Shown here piece after piece: positions 1-7,441 of a stretch of 54,559 nucleotides of DNA. This DNA comes from Lysobacterales bacterium (GTDB taxonomy: Bacteria; Pseudomonadota; Gammaproteobacteria; Xanthomonadales; Xanthomonadaceae). The notes below the pieces were generated by a model, which had not been told where the DNA came from, ran no database searches, and worked only from the letters and a program-made list of their open reading frames with translations. Numbering within the stretch: the stretch's first letter is position 1; every line of letters starts with the position of its first letter. Both the position numbers and the translations under genes were made by a program. Where the stretch lies: positions 1 to 54,559 of the forward strand of contig JAGRJY010000187.1 in assembly GCA_020442465.1 (NCBI GenBank). The letters run 5' to 3'.

Positions 1-33
1 CGCAGTGCACCCAACAAGACCGAGCTGGCGTAG
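1..33 (+). CDS. C-terminal end of an ORF cut by the window edge, possibly IstB of an IS21-like element
   Basis: Reading from base 1 gives RSAPNKTELA followed by a TAG stop at 31-33. Only the last ten codons are inside the window, so the family cannot be read from the protein itself. The suggestion that this is the istB transposition ATPase is inference from position: it lies about 90 bases inside the IS21-like end at 77-125 and points towards it, which is where istB normally finishes. Confidence 0.3.
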   Translation, partial: RSAPNKTELA

Positions 34-44
34 AGTTATCCACC

Positions 45-67
45 GACGGCCACCCCTCGTGGCCGTC
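45..67 (+). terminator. Perfect hairpin after the edge ORF
   Basis: GACGGCCAC (45-53) and GTGGCCGTC (59-67) form a 9-bp perfect stem with loop CCCTC, 11 bases after the TAG stop. A short CTTTCC follows rather than a long T run, so termination is plausible but not certain. Confidence 0.4.
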
Positions 68-76
68 CTTTCCCCG

Positions 77-125
77 GGTCAGTTTTCAATCGGCACAGCG
101 GGTCAGTTTTGAATCGGCGCTGACA
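77..125. mobile_element. Right end of an IS21-like insertion sequence with tandem terminal repeats
   Basis: Two 20-bp near-identical direct repeats lie 24 bp apart: GGTCAGTTTTCAATCGGCAC at 77-96 and GGTCAGTTTTGAATCGGCGC at 101-120, followed by TGACA. Read on the other strand the end starts TGTCAGCGCC and carries the repeats inwards. Short tandem repeats at the termini, with TG...CA ends, are known for the IS21 (istA/istB) family. The rest of the element lies left of the window. The outer boundary is put at base 125 from the CTGACA terminus, and the target duplication cannot be checked here. Confidence 0.6.
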
Positions 126-429
126 CTTGGGGTTGCTCCTTGTCTCCGGTCCCCACCATGGCCCCGGCCAGTCCGAAATCGCCGACGAGCCGTTTGACTC
201 GGGCTCCGCGCTGAGCCGGAGGTGTCGTTGCTAGAGCCTCTGACTCGAGGGACTGCAGCTTCTCGACTAGCGCGGAATCCCCGAGAAAGGGAAGCAGCCA
301 CCGTACATTGCTCGCGACCTGCGCCAGCGAGCGGTACAGCCATGCTCGCTCGATAGGTCCCGGAGTAGGGAATAGGGTGTCGCACTCGGCCCGGAGCCCG
401 GCTAGGTCAAGCTTGGGCGACTCGGGCAT
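103..429 (-). CDS. Hypothetical protein whose C-terminus is replaced by IS sequence
   Basis: A 108-residue ORF starting at ATG 429 (MPESPKLDLAG); a TTG in frame at 444 is also possible. I do not recognise a family. It is a soluble, mostly helical sequence with a central stretch around IERAWLYRSLAQVASNVRW. The last residues, VSAPIQN, are encoded inside the IS21-like terminus (bases 103-125). The native end was therefore probably lost when the IS inserted, and the present stop is an accident. No strong Shine-Dalgarno sequence is visible. Together with the tRNA fragment at 642-672 this is read as accessory DNA at the edge of an integrated element. Confidence that it is expressed is low. Confidence 0.4.
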   Translation of the reverse strand: MPESPKLDLAGLRAECDTLFPTPGPIERAWLYRSLAQVASNVRWLLPFLGDSALVEKLQSLESEALATTPPAQRGARVKRLVGDFGLAGAMVGTGDKEQPQVSAPIQN

Positions 430-641
430 CTTGGTGGCAGCCAAGGGGCCGAAATGGCACGGCGGTGCCTGAGTCTAAGTCTGTGCGGGGTTTTGTGCCA
501 GTTTTTGTAGTCTTAGAGTGCTGTCATTTGCCAAGAAGTGGCAGGATCTGATGGTCGGCGGGCAACTCATTGATATTAAACAAGGGATTTTGGCGACGTT
601 TGTAGTTACGAAACACTATTCATAGGACAAGTCCTCATAAT
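430..641. other. Non-coding, AT-richer edge of the integrated element
   Basis: No ORF of good coding character is seen. The sequence is clearly less GC-rich than the rest of the window (for example TTGATATTAAACAAGGG near 570). No tRNA 5' half (D-arm or acceptor 5' strand) precedes the 3' fragment that starts at 642. This fits foreign DNA next to an attachment site. Confidence 0.5.
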
Positions 642-672
642 GTCGGTGGTTCGAGTCCACCCATAGCCACCA
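642..672 (+). other. 3' fragment of a tRNA(Met)-like gene, probable attachment-site (att) duplicate
   Basis: The sequence reads as a tRNA 3' end: T-stem GGTGG 645-649, T-loop TTCGAGT 650-656, T-stem CCACC 657-661, acceptor strand CATAGCC 662-668, discriminator A and encoded CCA 670-672. A CTCATAA string (634-640) resembles a CAU anticodon loop. However, only four bases separate it from the T-stem and the preceding bases do not pair, so this is not a functional tRNA. A CCA-ended tRNA 3' half without its 5' half is the classic product of integrase-mediated insertion at a tRNA gene. In this orientation the intact tRNA and the integrase are expected to the left, outside the window. Confidence 0.65.
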
Positions 673-771
673 GTTTCATCGACGATCGTGAATTCCCGAT
701 CGGAGGACGTGAAGCTGGGCGTTCTGCAGTTCGGGTGCAATCTCTGGCGAATGACCACGCTCGCCTCGGGC

Positions 772-2970
772 TCAGGAGCGTCTCGTCGCGCGCTCCAGCG
801 GTGCATAGCTGAGCACCAGCCACTTGCTTCCCGCCTGATCGAACACGATCTGGACGCGTGTATGCGCACCGCTGCCCTCCGCTTCCGTCAAGGTGCCTTC
901 GCCAAACTTTGGGTGCACGACTCTGTCCCCGACCTTCATGCCTTTGGGCAGTTCGTCGTGGGCATTCGGAGGGGGAGAGACACGGGCTGGATAGGCCGAC
1001 AGTGGACGCTGCGCCGCGCGAACCGCCTGGATGAGGTGCTCGGGAACTTCCCTGAGGAATCTCGACGGCATGTGATAGTGATCTGATCCATGCAATCGTC
1101 GGGTTTCCGCATGGCTGAGTACGAGCTGTTGCCGAGCACGCGTCATGCCGACGTAGGCCAGCCTGCGCTCTTCATCGAGTCGGTCGTCTTCATCCACGCT
1201 GCGATGGCTGGGGAACACGCCCTCTTCGAGGCCGACCAGGTACACCACATCGAATTCGAGCCCCTTCGCCGCATGCATGGTCATCAGGCTCACGGAGTCC
1301 TGGTCTTCTGAGGCCTGGGCCTCACCTGCCTCCAGTGCGGCAAAGGCGAGAAAGGCCGCGAGTTCAGAGTCGATCGGATCTTCGTCGGGGGGCATGTAAC
1401 GCGATGCGACGCTGACCAGTTCGTCGAGATTGTCTGACCTGTCTTCCAGCGCACCCCGGCCACCCGCGCCGTAGTGTGCGCGCAGGCCGGAACGATCGAG
1501 TACGGCATCGACGCGCTGGGCCAGGCTGGTATCCCGGGTGTCCCCATCGAGCTGGTCGATCAGTCCGAGAAAACGGTCCAGTGCCTGCTTGCTTCGCGCT
1601 GCCAATCCACCATCGTGTGCACACCAGGTGGCCGATTCCCACAGCGAACTCTGGCGGGTCGCAGCGACATGGCGTACTGCCTCCAAGGTTCTTTGGCCAA
1701 TGCCCCTCGGGGGCGTATTGACCGCGCGCTCGAACGCAGCATCGTCATGTCGGTGCGCAATGAGCCTGAGATACGCCATCGAGTCCTTGATTTCCGCGCG
1801 CTCGAAGAATTTCAAACCGCCATGAATTCGATAGGGAAGGCCACGCCCGATGAGCGACTCTTCGAGCACCCGTGAAAGGGCATTGGATCGGTACAGAACC
1901 GCGAGATCGGCAAACCGCAATGACGACTCCGCACGGCGACGTTCCATGTCCTCTACGACAAAGCGCGCCTCATCCATTTCGTTGTAGGCCGAATAGACCA
2001 GAATGGGCGCACCGGAGTCGGCGGAAGTCCAGAGGTTCTTTCCCAGTCGTGAATGGTTGTGTGCAATCACGCTGTTCGCGGCATCGAGGATGTTGCCGGT
2101 AGAGCGGTAGTTCTGTTCGAGACGCAATGTGGCCGCATGCGGATAGTCGTCGAGGAAGCGGCGGACATTCTCGACGCGGGCGCCGCGCCAGCCGTAAATG
2201 GCCTGGTCGTCATCGCCCACCACGAACGCACAACCTGAGTCGCCGACCAGCAGGCGGACCCATGCGTACTGGATGGTGTTCGTGTCCTGAAACTCGTCGA
2301 CGAGCACGTTCGGAAAACGAAGACGATAGTGTTCCAGCAGTGCAGGATGTTGGCGCCACAGTTCCAGGCTCCGCAGCAGGAGTTCGGCGAAGTCGACCAG
2401 GCCGCTTCGCTCGCACGTGGCCTCGTACGCTTCGTAGATGCGCAGCCACGTGCGGGTGATGGGGTCTGTGGGCTGGATGTGCTTTGCCCGTCGACCCTCG
2501 TCTTTGTGTCCGTTGATCCACCAAGCGGCCTGTCGAGGCGGAAACCGTGACTCGTCCAACTCGAGGTCCTGGACGATGCGCTTGAGCAGACGGTTCTGGT
2601 CGTCGGCATCCAGAATCTGGAACGACTCCACCAGACCGGCATCGCGCCAGTGGAGTCGAAGCAGTCGATGCGCGAGGCCGTGAAACGTGCCCACCCACAT
2701 ACCTTGGGCGGCGCCGTACCCCGGTTCCACCTCGGCCAGCAGCGCGCGAATGCGTTGCTGCATTTCCCGCGCGGCCTTGTTGGTGAACGTGACGGCCAAT
2801 ACCTGTGAGGGACGAAAGCCCTCGGTCGCGCACAGCCAGCCGATCCGGTGCGCCAGGACGCGCGTCTTGCCGGCCCCGGCGCCGGCGAGGATCAGCCGGT
2901 GCGACAGCGGCGCACAGACCGCCTCGCGCTGTGCAGCATTGAGCCCCTCAAGCAGTGGCGAGACATCCAT
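772..2970 (-). CDS. uvrD: DNA helicase II, UvrD/Rep family
   Basis: A 732-residue superfamily 1A 3'-5' helicase, close to the usual UvrD length, for strand unwinding in nucleotide-excision and mismatch repair. Visible motifs in order: Q-motif region LNAAQREAV; Walker A AGAGAGKTR (Lys35); TFTNKAAREM; Walker B VDEFQDTN; GDDDQAIYGWRGA; QNYRST; TMHAAKGLEFDVVYLVGLE; and VGMTRARQQL. The C-terminus GDRVVHPKFGEGT...FDQAGSKWLVLSYAPL is the Tudor-like tail typical of UvrD and PcrA. It starts at ATG 2970, 34 bases after the stop of the upstream membrane-protein gene on the same strand, so the two may be co-transcribed. Its 3' end is the first intact core gene right of the att fragment. Rep is the main alternative; the C-terminal tail favours UvrD. 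Confidence 0.92.
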   Translation of the reverse strand: MDVSPLLEGLNAAQREAVCAPLSHRLILAGAGAGKTRVLAHRIGWLCATEGFRPSQVLAVTFTNKAAREMQQRIRALLAEVEPGYGAAQGMWVGTFHGLAHRLLRLHWRDAGLVESFQILDADDQNRLLKRIVQDLELDESRFPPRQAAWWINGHKDEGRRAKHIQPTDPITRTWLRIYEAYEATCERSGLVDFAELLLRSLELWRQHPALLEHYRLRFPNVLVDEFQDTNTIQYAWVRLLVGDSGCAFVVGDDDQAIYGWRGARVENVRRFLDDYPHAATLRLEQNYRSTGNILDAANSVIAHNHSRLGKNLWTSADSGAPILVYSAYNEMDEARFVVEDMERRRAESSLRFADLAVLYRSNALSRVLEESLIGRGLPYRIHGGLKFFERAEIKDSMAYLRLIAHRHDDAAFERAVNTPPRGIGQRTLEAVRHVAATRQSSLWESATWCAHDGGLAARSKQALDRFLGLIDQLDGDTRDTSLAQRVDAVLDRSGLRAHYGAGGRGALEDRSDNLDELVSVASRYMPPDEDPIDSELAAFLAFAALEAGEAQASEDQDSVSLMTMHAAKGLEFDVVYLVGLEEGVFPSHRSVDEDDRLDEERRLAYVGMTRARQQLVLSHAETRRLHGSDHYHMPSRFLREVPEHLIQAVRAAQRPLSAYPARVSPPPNAHDELPKGMKVGDRVVHPKFGEGTLTEAEGSGAHTRVQIVFDQAGSKWLVLSYAPLERATRRS

Positions 2971-3004
2971 CGTTCCGTGGTGCGGCTACGTGGTCCGGGT
3001 CCGG

Positions 3005-3688
3005 TCAGGTGGCAGGATGGTCGTGTCGAGCTGGCCGCGCGTGCGAGGGCGGGGTGATCAGGCGATCAGTCCAGGCGATACCGATCGCCGACAGGACGAA
3101 CAAGGCGTGGATGATGACCTGCCACATGACGCCTTCCGAGGTCACGGCCACGCATAGTTTGGTGGCGGCCACGGCTCCCATACCGGCGACGCTGGCAGCC
3201 AGCTCCTGCGCCTGGGCTGCCAGCTGGGCGGCCTCGAGGGTGCCGCACAGCGGCAGGCCGCTGCTGAGCGCGCCGGACTCGATGAACGTCTTCAGCAGAT
3301 GGATCGAGCTGATTCCGATGATGGCCATGGCCAGTTTGACCTTGAGCACGCTGGCATTGACGTGCGAGAGCCATTCGGGTTGGTCCGGATGCCCTTGCAG
3401 CCGCAGTCGCGATACGAAGGTTTCGTAGCCACCGACGATCACCATCACCAGGAGGTTGCTGATCATGACCACGTCGATCAGCCCGAGAACCAGCAACATG
3501 ATCTGCTGCTCAGTCAGCCTGCTGGCGTCGTGAATGAGGTGCCACAGTTCCTTCAGGAACAGGAAGACATACACACCCTGGGCGAAGATGAGTCCCAGGT
3601 ACAACGGCAGCTGCAGCCAGCGGGAGCCGAAGATCATCGTCGCCAGCACGGTGCGGCGCGTGGAGGATTCTGCAGTCGGGGTGCTCAT
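3005..3688 (-). CDS. UPF0114 (YqhA-type) inner-membrane protein
   Basis: About 227 residues from the ATG at 3688 (MSTPTAESSTRR); an ATG at 3706 is also in frame and the start is uncertain. The core SRWLQLPLYLGLIFAQGVYVF, then LIDVVMISNLLVMVIVGGYETFVSRL and KVKLAMAIIGISSIHLLKTFIES, is the signature of the UPF0114/TIGR00645 family, small membrane proteins of unknown function. Three to four transmembrane helices can be seen, plus a last one near the C-terminus (VIIHALFVLSAIGIAW). It is longer than E. coli YqhA (about 164 residues), with an Ala-rich insert around GTLEAAQLAAQAQELAASVAG. It lies upstream of uvrD on the same strand. Confidence 0.8.
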   Translation of the reverse strand: MSTPTAESSTRRTVLATMIFGSRWLQLPLYLGLIFAQGVYVFLFLKELWHLIHDASRLTEQQIMLLVLGLIDVVMISNLLVMVIVGGYETFVSRLRLQGHPDQPEWLSHVNASVLKVKLAMAIIGISSIHLLKTFIESGALSSGLPLCGTLEAAQLAAQAQELAASVAGMGAVAATKLCVAVTSEGVMWQVIIHALFVLSAIGIAWTDRLITPPSHARPARHDHPAT

Positions 3689-3793
3689 CGGAACCGGGGA
3701 CACCATGGGGAGCGTGATTATCCTTGCCTGCGCGCACCATTGCACGCTGGAGCGAGTGTTCGGTCGACGTGGCGTGGTGCAGAGGTGACGAAC

Positions 3794-5128
3794 TTACTCG
3801 ACACTCTTCGTTGCCTTGGCCTCAGTGGTGCGGCCGGGGCCGAGGATGGCGGCAATGCGCTCGACTGTGCGGCCCACCGCGCCCCGCGCGCCCCGCACCG
3901 TCTCTACCGCGGCGCGTCCCATGTCGCGGCGCAAGGTATCGTCGCGAAACAGGCGATGCAGGCTCGCGGCCAGTTCCGCAGGGTCGGCGACCCGGATCGC
4001 CGCTCCGCGATCGAGCAGCAAGTCGGTCACTTCGGCGAAGTTGAAGGTATGCGGCCCGACCAGCACCGGCACCCCCAGGGCGGCCGGCTCCAGAGCGTTG
4101 TGGCCGCCGATGGGCTCGAAGCTGCCCGCCACGAATGCCGCGTCCGCGCAGGCCAGAAAGTCGACCAGCTCACCCAGGGAGTCAATCACGAAACACTGGC
4201 TGTGTAGGTCGGGGAGATCCTGTTCGCTGCGTGTCGCGGTTGCAAAGCCGTGGGCGCGGCAGAGCTGGATCATGGGTCTGAACCGCTCTGGATGACGCGG
4301 CGCGATCAGCAGCAACGCGTCGGGAAACCGGTTGAGCACCCGCGAATGCGCTTCGATCACGGGCAGTTCTTCGCCTTCGTGCGTGCTGGCCGCGATCCAT
4401 ACCGGGCGGTCCTTGCCCCAGCGCGAACGGCGCGCGACGGCCTGGCTATCAAGACCCTCAGGCACGCGCATGTCGAATTTCAGGTTGCCGACCACTTCCA
4501 TCTGCTCGCGCTGCACGCCCAGAGCGAGAAAGCGCTCGAAATCCGGCTGGGATTGGGCGGCCACGAACCTGATCCGCTGCACGGCTTCCGCAGCGAGCGG
4601 CTGCGCCGGTCCGTAGCCGCGTAGCGACTTCTCCGAGAGTCGCGCATTCGCCAGCATGATCGGAATCCTGCGCTTCTCGCAGATCAGATACAGATTGGGC
4701 CAGATTTCGGTTTCCATGATCACGGCGATGCACGGCTGCAGGCGGTCAAGAAAGCGGCGCACGGCGGCCGGCAGGTCGTAGGGCAGGTACACATGGAAGA
4801 CCTTGTCGCCCCAGAGCTGCCGCACGCGGTTGGAGCCGGTGGGCGTCACCGTCGTCACTGCCACGGCGTGGTCCGGATAGTGGCGCCTCAGAGCGTCGAT
4901 CAACGGCGCCGCGGCATTGACCTCGCCCACCGAGACGGCGTGGACCCAGATGGTGCGTTCGAGGCGCGGAGAGGGAAAGTAGCCGAAACGCTCGCGCCAG
5001 CGTTCAAAATAGCCACGGTGGCGCAGGCCCCGAACGGCCAGCCGGTAGAGGATGACGGGAGTCACCAGGTACATCGTTGCGGTGTACAGCGCCCGCAGGA
5101 AATGGTGACGCAGGGGCGTCCGTGGCAT
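3794..5128 (-). CDS. waaA: 3-deoxy-D-manno-octulosonic acid (Kdo) transferase
   Basis: A 444-residue WaaA/KdtA-type GT30 enzyme that transfers Kdo from CMP-Kdo to lipid IV-A, the first step of LPS core assembly on the inner-membrane face. Seen: an N-terminal membrane anchor (ALYTATMYLVTPVILYRLA); the family block RGYFERWRERFGYFPSP; WVHAVSVGEVNAAAPLIDALR with the catalytic-type Glu; METEIWPNLY; the CMP-Kdo site region WIAASTHEGEE; and GSFEPIGGHNALEPAALGVPVLVGPH. ATG 5128 is preferred over an in-frame GTG at 5134; neither has a clear ribosome binding site. It is divergent from lpxL with 224 bases between, and both enzymes act consecutively on lipid A. Confidence 0.93.
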   Translation of the reverse strand: MPRTPLRHHFLRALYTATMYLVTPVILYRLAVRGLRHRGYFERWRERFGYFPSPRLERTIWVHAVSVGEVNAAAPLIDALRRHYPDHAVAVTTVTPTGSNRVRQLWGDKVFHVYLPYDLPAAVRRFLDRLQPCIAVIMETEIWPNLYLICEKRRIPIMLANARLSEKSLRGYGPAQPLAAEAVQRIRFVAAQSQPDFERFLALGVQREQMEVVGNLKFDMRVPEGLDSQAVARRSRWGKDRPVWIAASTHEGEELPVIEAHSRVLNRFPDALLLIAPRHPERFRPMIQLCRAHGFATATRSEQDLPDLHSQCFVIDSLGELVDFLACADAAFVAGSFEPIGGHNALEPAALGVPVLVGPHTFNFAEVTDLLLDRGAAIRVADPAELAASLHRLFRDDTLRRDMGRAAVETVRGARGAVGRTVERIAAILGPGRTTEAKATKSVE

Positions 5129-5340
5129 CGTCACAGTCTAGCCCGGAAGGCCGCCCGTGGTTGCGATGGGCTTGCCACAACGAGCGCACCTCGACGCGCA
5201 TCACCCCTGCCAAGCATCGCGGCCGGCAGCCGTCAGCGCGGTGACGTCTGTCGGCCAAGTTCAACCATCGGGCCGTGTATGGCACGAAGATCACATGAGG
5301 ATCCGGCCTCGCTCCCCGTCGGCGGGTCGGCAACCGCCGC

Positions 5341-5346
5341 TACACT
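5341..5346 (+). promoter_or_regulatory. Putative -10 element for lpxL, very close to the start codon
   Basis: TACACT sits seven bases before the lpxL ATG (5353), in the context CGCTACACTGCGCG. That closely resembles CGCTACAATGCGCG at the speA promoter (40272-40285). If used, transcription would start at or next to the ATG, giving a leaderless or nearly leaderless mRNA. No clear -35 hexamer is visible. Confidence 0.35.
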
Positions 5347-5352
5347 GCGCGC

Positions 5353-6276
5353 ATGCCATCCATTCCCCGCCCCCGCTTCCGTTGGCGCGACGTGCCCGCC
5401 TGGTGCGGTGTGTGGCTGGGGCAGTTCCTGGCGCGCTGGCCCTGGCCCGCGCAGAAAGTTCTGGGTGCCGTGCTAGGCCGGTGCATGTACTTCAGCGCGC
5501 GCAGCCGACGCCGCGTGGCGGCACGCAATCTCGAGCTGTGCTTTCCTGAGCTTGACGCCGGCGCACGTCAGGCCTTGCTTCGCGCGCACTTCCGCGAGCT
5601 CGGCATTGGTCTGTTCGAGTTCATGCGCGCCTGGTGGGGAGAGATCGACCGGTTTCGGCCCGGGCTCGAACTGGACGGGCTCGAGCAGCTTCAGCGCCTG
5701 CAGGCCGAAGGACGCGGCGTGTTGCTGGTGTCAGGGCACTTCATGACCCTGGAACTGTGCGGCCGCCTGCTCTGCGACCACGTGCCGCTCGCGGGGATGT
5801 ACCGCCCGCACGCCACGCCGCCCATGGAGTGGGCGGTGAAGTCGGGCAGGCTGCGCTACGCAGCAGCGATGTTCGGCCGCGACGAACTGCGGCAGGCCGT
5901 GCGCCACCTGAAACGCGGCGGTCTGCTCTGGTACGCGCCGGACCAGGACATGCGCGGCAAGGACAGCGTCTTCGTTCCGTTCTTCGGCATTCCCGCCTCC
6001 ACCATCACGGCGACGCATCAGCTCGCCCGGCTGAGCGGTGCGGCCGTGGTGCCGTTCTTCCATCGGCGTGAAGGCGACCGATACATCCTGCGTATTGGTG
6101 CGCCGCTGGATCCGTTTCCCACCGAGGATGCGGCGACGGATACGGCCTGCGTGAATCGGCAGATCGAGCAGATGGTGCGGGAAGCCCCGGCTCAGTATCT
6201 GTGGGTGCACAAGCGGTTCAAGCGACGTCCCGAACCGGACCAGCCGTCTCGATACGCTGCCTCGGCCGCTGGCTGA
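5353..6276 (+). CDS. lpxL: Lipid A late acyltransferase, LpxL/HtrB family
   Basis: A 307-residue inner-membrane acyltransferase that adds a secondary acyl chain to Kdo-lipid A, using acyl-ACP. The catalytic HX4(D/E) motif is present as HFMTLE (His129, Glu134) in GVLLVSGHFMTLELCGRLL. Other family blocks are VAARNLELCFPELD near the N-terminus, YAPDQDMRGKDSVFVPFFGIPASTIT, and YLWVHKRFKRRPE near the C-terminus. The N-terminal hydrophobic stretch (CGVWLGQFLARWPWPAQKVLG) acts as the membrane anchor. No ribosome binding site precedes the ATG. Its last 59 bases overlap the 3' end of the convergent ligase-like gene. LpxM-type activity cannot be excluded from sequence alone. Confidence 0.88.
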   Translation: MPSIPRPRFRWRDVPAWCGVWLGQFLARWPWPAQKVLGAVLGRCMYFSARSRRRVAARNLELCFPELDAGARQALLRAHFRELGIGLFEFMRAWWGEIDRFRPGLELDGLEQLQRLQAEGRGVLLVSGHFMTLELCGRLLCDHVPLAGMYRPHATPPMEWAVKSGRLRYAAAMFGRDELRQAVRHLKRGGLLWYAPDQDMRGKDSVFVPFFGIPASTITATHQLARLSGAAVVPFFHRREGDRYILRIGAPLDPFPTEDAATDTACVNRQIEQMVREAPAQYLWVHKRFKRRPEPDQPSRYAASAAG

Positions 6277-7441
6277 GCCATAGCGCCAACAGACAGAGCA
6301 TGAAGCCGCCCCAGGCGCTGGAGTAGAACGCGTAGTGCGTGTTCAGCGGAAACAGCATGGCGATCAGCGCTGCCGCTGCAGGATCCTGCGGCGAACCACG
6401 TGGCGGGCGCGTTCGCAGCACCCACACCAGCGCCGCGATCCAGCAGGCCAGGCCGAGAACACCGGTCTCGGACAGTAGCTCGAGCACCACCTGGTGTGCA
6501 TGACCCGCGCCGCCCTCGGATTGGAATCCGATCCAGGGATCCCCGGGTTCCGCGTAGTCGGCGTAGGCGTAGCGGAATGCGCGCACGCCGACGCCGTTCA
6601 TCGGGTGCGCCCCGGCCATCGACAACGCGGTGTCCCAGATCGGCAGCCTGCCCGCGAGGGCGAAGTCGAGCGCGGCGCGATCGCCGCCCAGGCCGACCAG
6701 GGTGCGGTCCATGCGCGACGCAAACGATGCAGAGGTCATCCAGGCGCCGGCGCCCAGAGCCGTCATCACGCCCGCGCACAGCAACATCGCCATGGCCGCG
6801 CGTCGCGCGCCCCACCATTGCCAGGCCAGGGCGCCCACGCCCACCAGCAGGGTGATCCACGCCGAGCGCGTGCCCGCCAGCAGAATGATCGCCATCAGGG
6901 CGGCAGCGGTCAGTGCGCGCAACGGCACGGCCATACCGCGCTGCCAGGCAAGAACGAAAGGCGCCAACACGGCGAGCGCCGGCCCGAGCTTCAGGTCGTC
7001 GGCTCCGAACAGTCCACTCAGTCGGTCGGCATCGACCGGTCCGCCGAGGCTCCAGCCGGTGGTGGCCTGCAGCAGGCCGTCGATGAGCCACAGCAGCGCC
7101 ACCGCGGAGGCGCCCGTCAGGGTCAGCCTGCGCGCCGCTTCCGACTGGATGCGCGCGGACCAGAACGCGAGCATCGGCAGGTAGCGCAGGTCCAGCGCCA
7201 CCTCGCTCCAGCTCTTGGCCGGGGCCACCGAGTCGAACGCGGACAGCAGCTCGGGCAGCCAGTAACCGGCGAACACGACGCCCGCCGCGCGCACCTGCCA
7301 GCTGCGGACATCGATACGGCCGCGGTACAGCAGCCAGATTCCTGCCAGCGCAGCGGCCAGCATGGGCACTTCGGAGAGTCGGCCGGCAGGAAACAATCCG
7401 ATCGCAAGCAGCCAGGTGGTGACGGCAAGTCGTTCGGTCAT
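6218..7441 (-). CDS. O-antigen ligase/polymerase-like membrane protein (WaaL family)
   Basis: A 407-residue polytopic membrane protein with roughly 10-12 hydrophobic segments and a large hydrophilic loop containing GRLPIWDTALSMAGAHPMNGVGVRAF and GGAGHAHQVVLELLSETGVLGL. This is the pattern of the Wzy_C/WaaL family that joins or polymerises O-antigen on the periplasmic face. The conserved Arg (GTRSAWITLLVG) and the loop His (HAHQ) are visible. ATG 7441 is chosen because it overlaps the stop of the upstream glycosyltransferase by four bases (ATGA), a sign of translational coupling; the much longer open frame upstream is a shadow of that gene. Whether it is a ligase or another Wzy_C protein is not decidable here. 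Confidence 0.75.
   Translation of the reverse strand: MTERLAVTTWLLAIGLFPAGRLSEVPMLAAALAGIWLLYRGRIDVRSWQVRAAGVVFAGYWLPELLSAFDSVAPAKSWSEVALDLRYLPMLAFWSARIQSEAARRLTLTGASAVALLWLIDGLLQATTGWSLGGPVDADRLSGLFGADDLKLGPALAVLAPFVLAWQRGMAVPLRALTAAALMAIILLAGTRSAWITLLVGVGALAWQWWGARRAAMAMLLCAGVMTALGAGAWMTSASFASRMDRTLVGLGGDRAALDFALAGRLPIWDTALSMAGAHPMNGVGVRAFRYAYADYAEPGDPWIGFQSEGGAGHAHQVVLELLSETGVLGLACWIAALVWVLRTRPPRGSPQDPAAAALIAMLFPLNTHYAFYSSAWGGFMLCLLALWLSQRPRQRIETAGPVRDVA

Noticed and set aside
634..672. A functional tRNA gene with CAU anticodon
   Set aside because: Only four bases lie between the CTCATAA loop and the T-stem, the upstream bases do not pair, and there is no D-arm or 5' acceptor strand.
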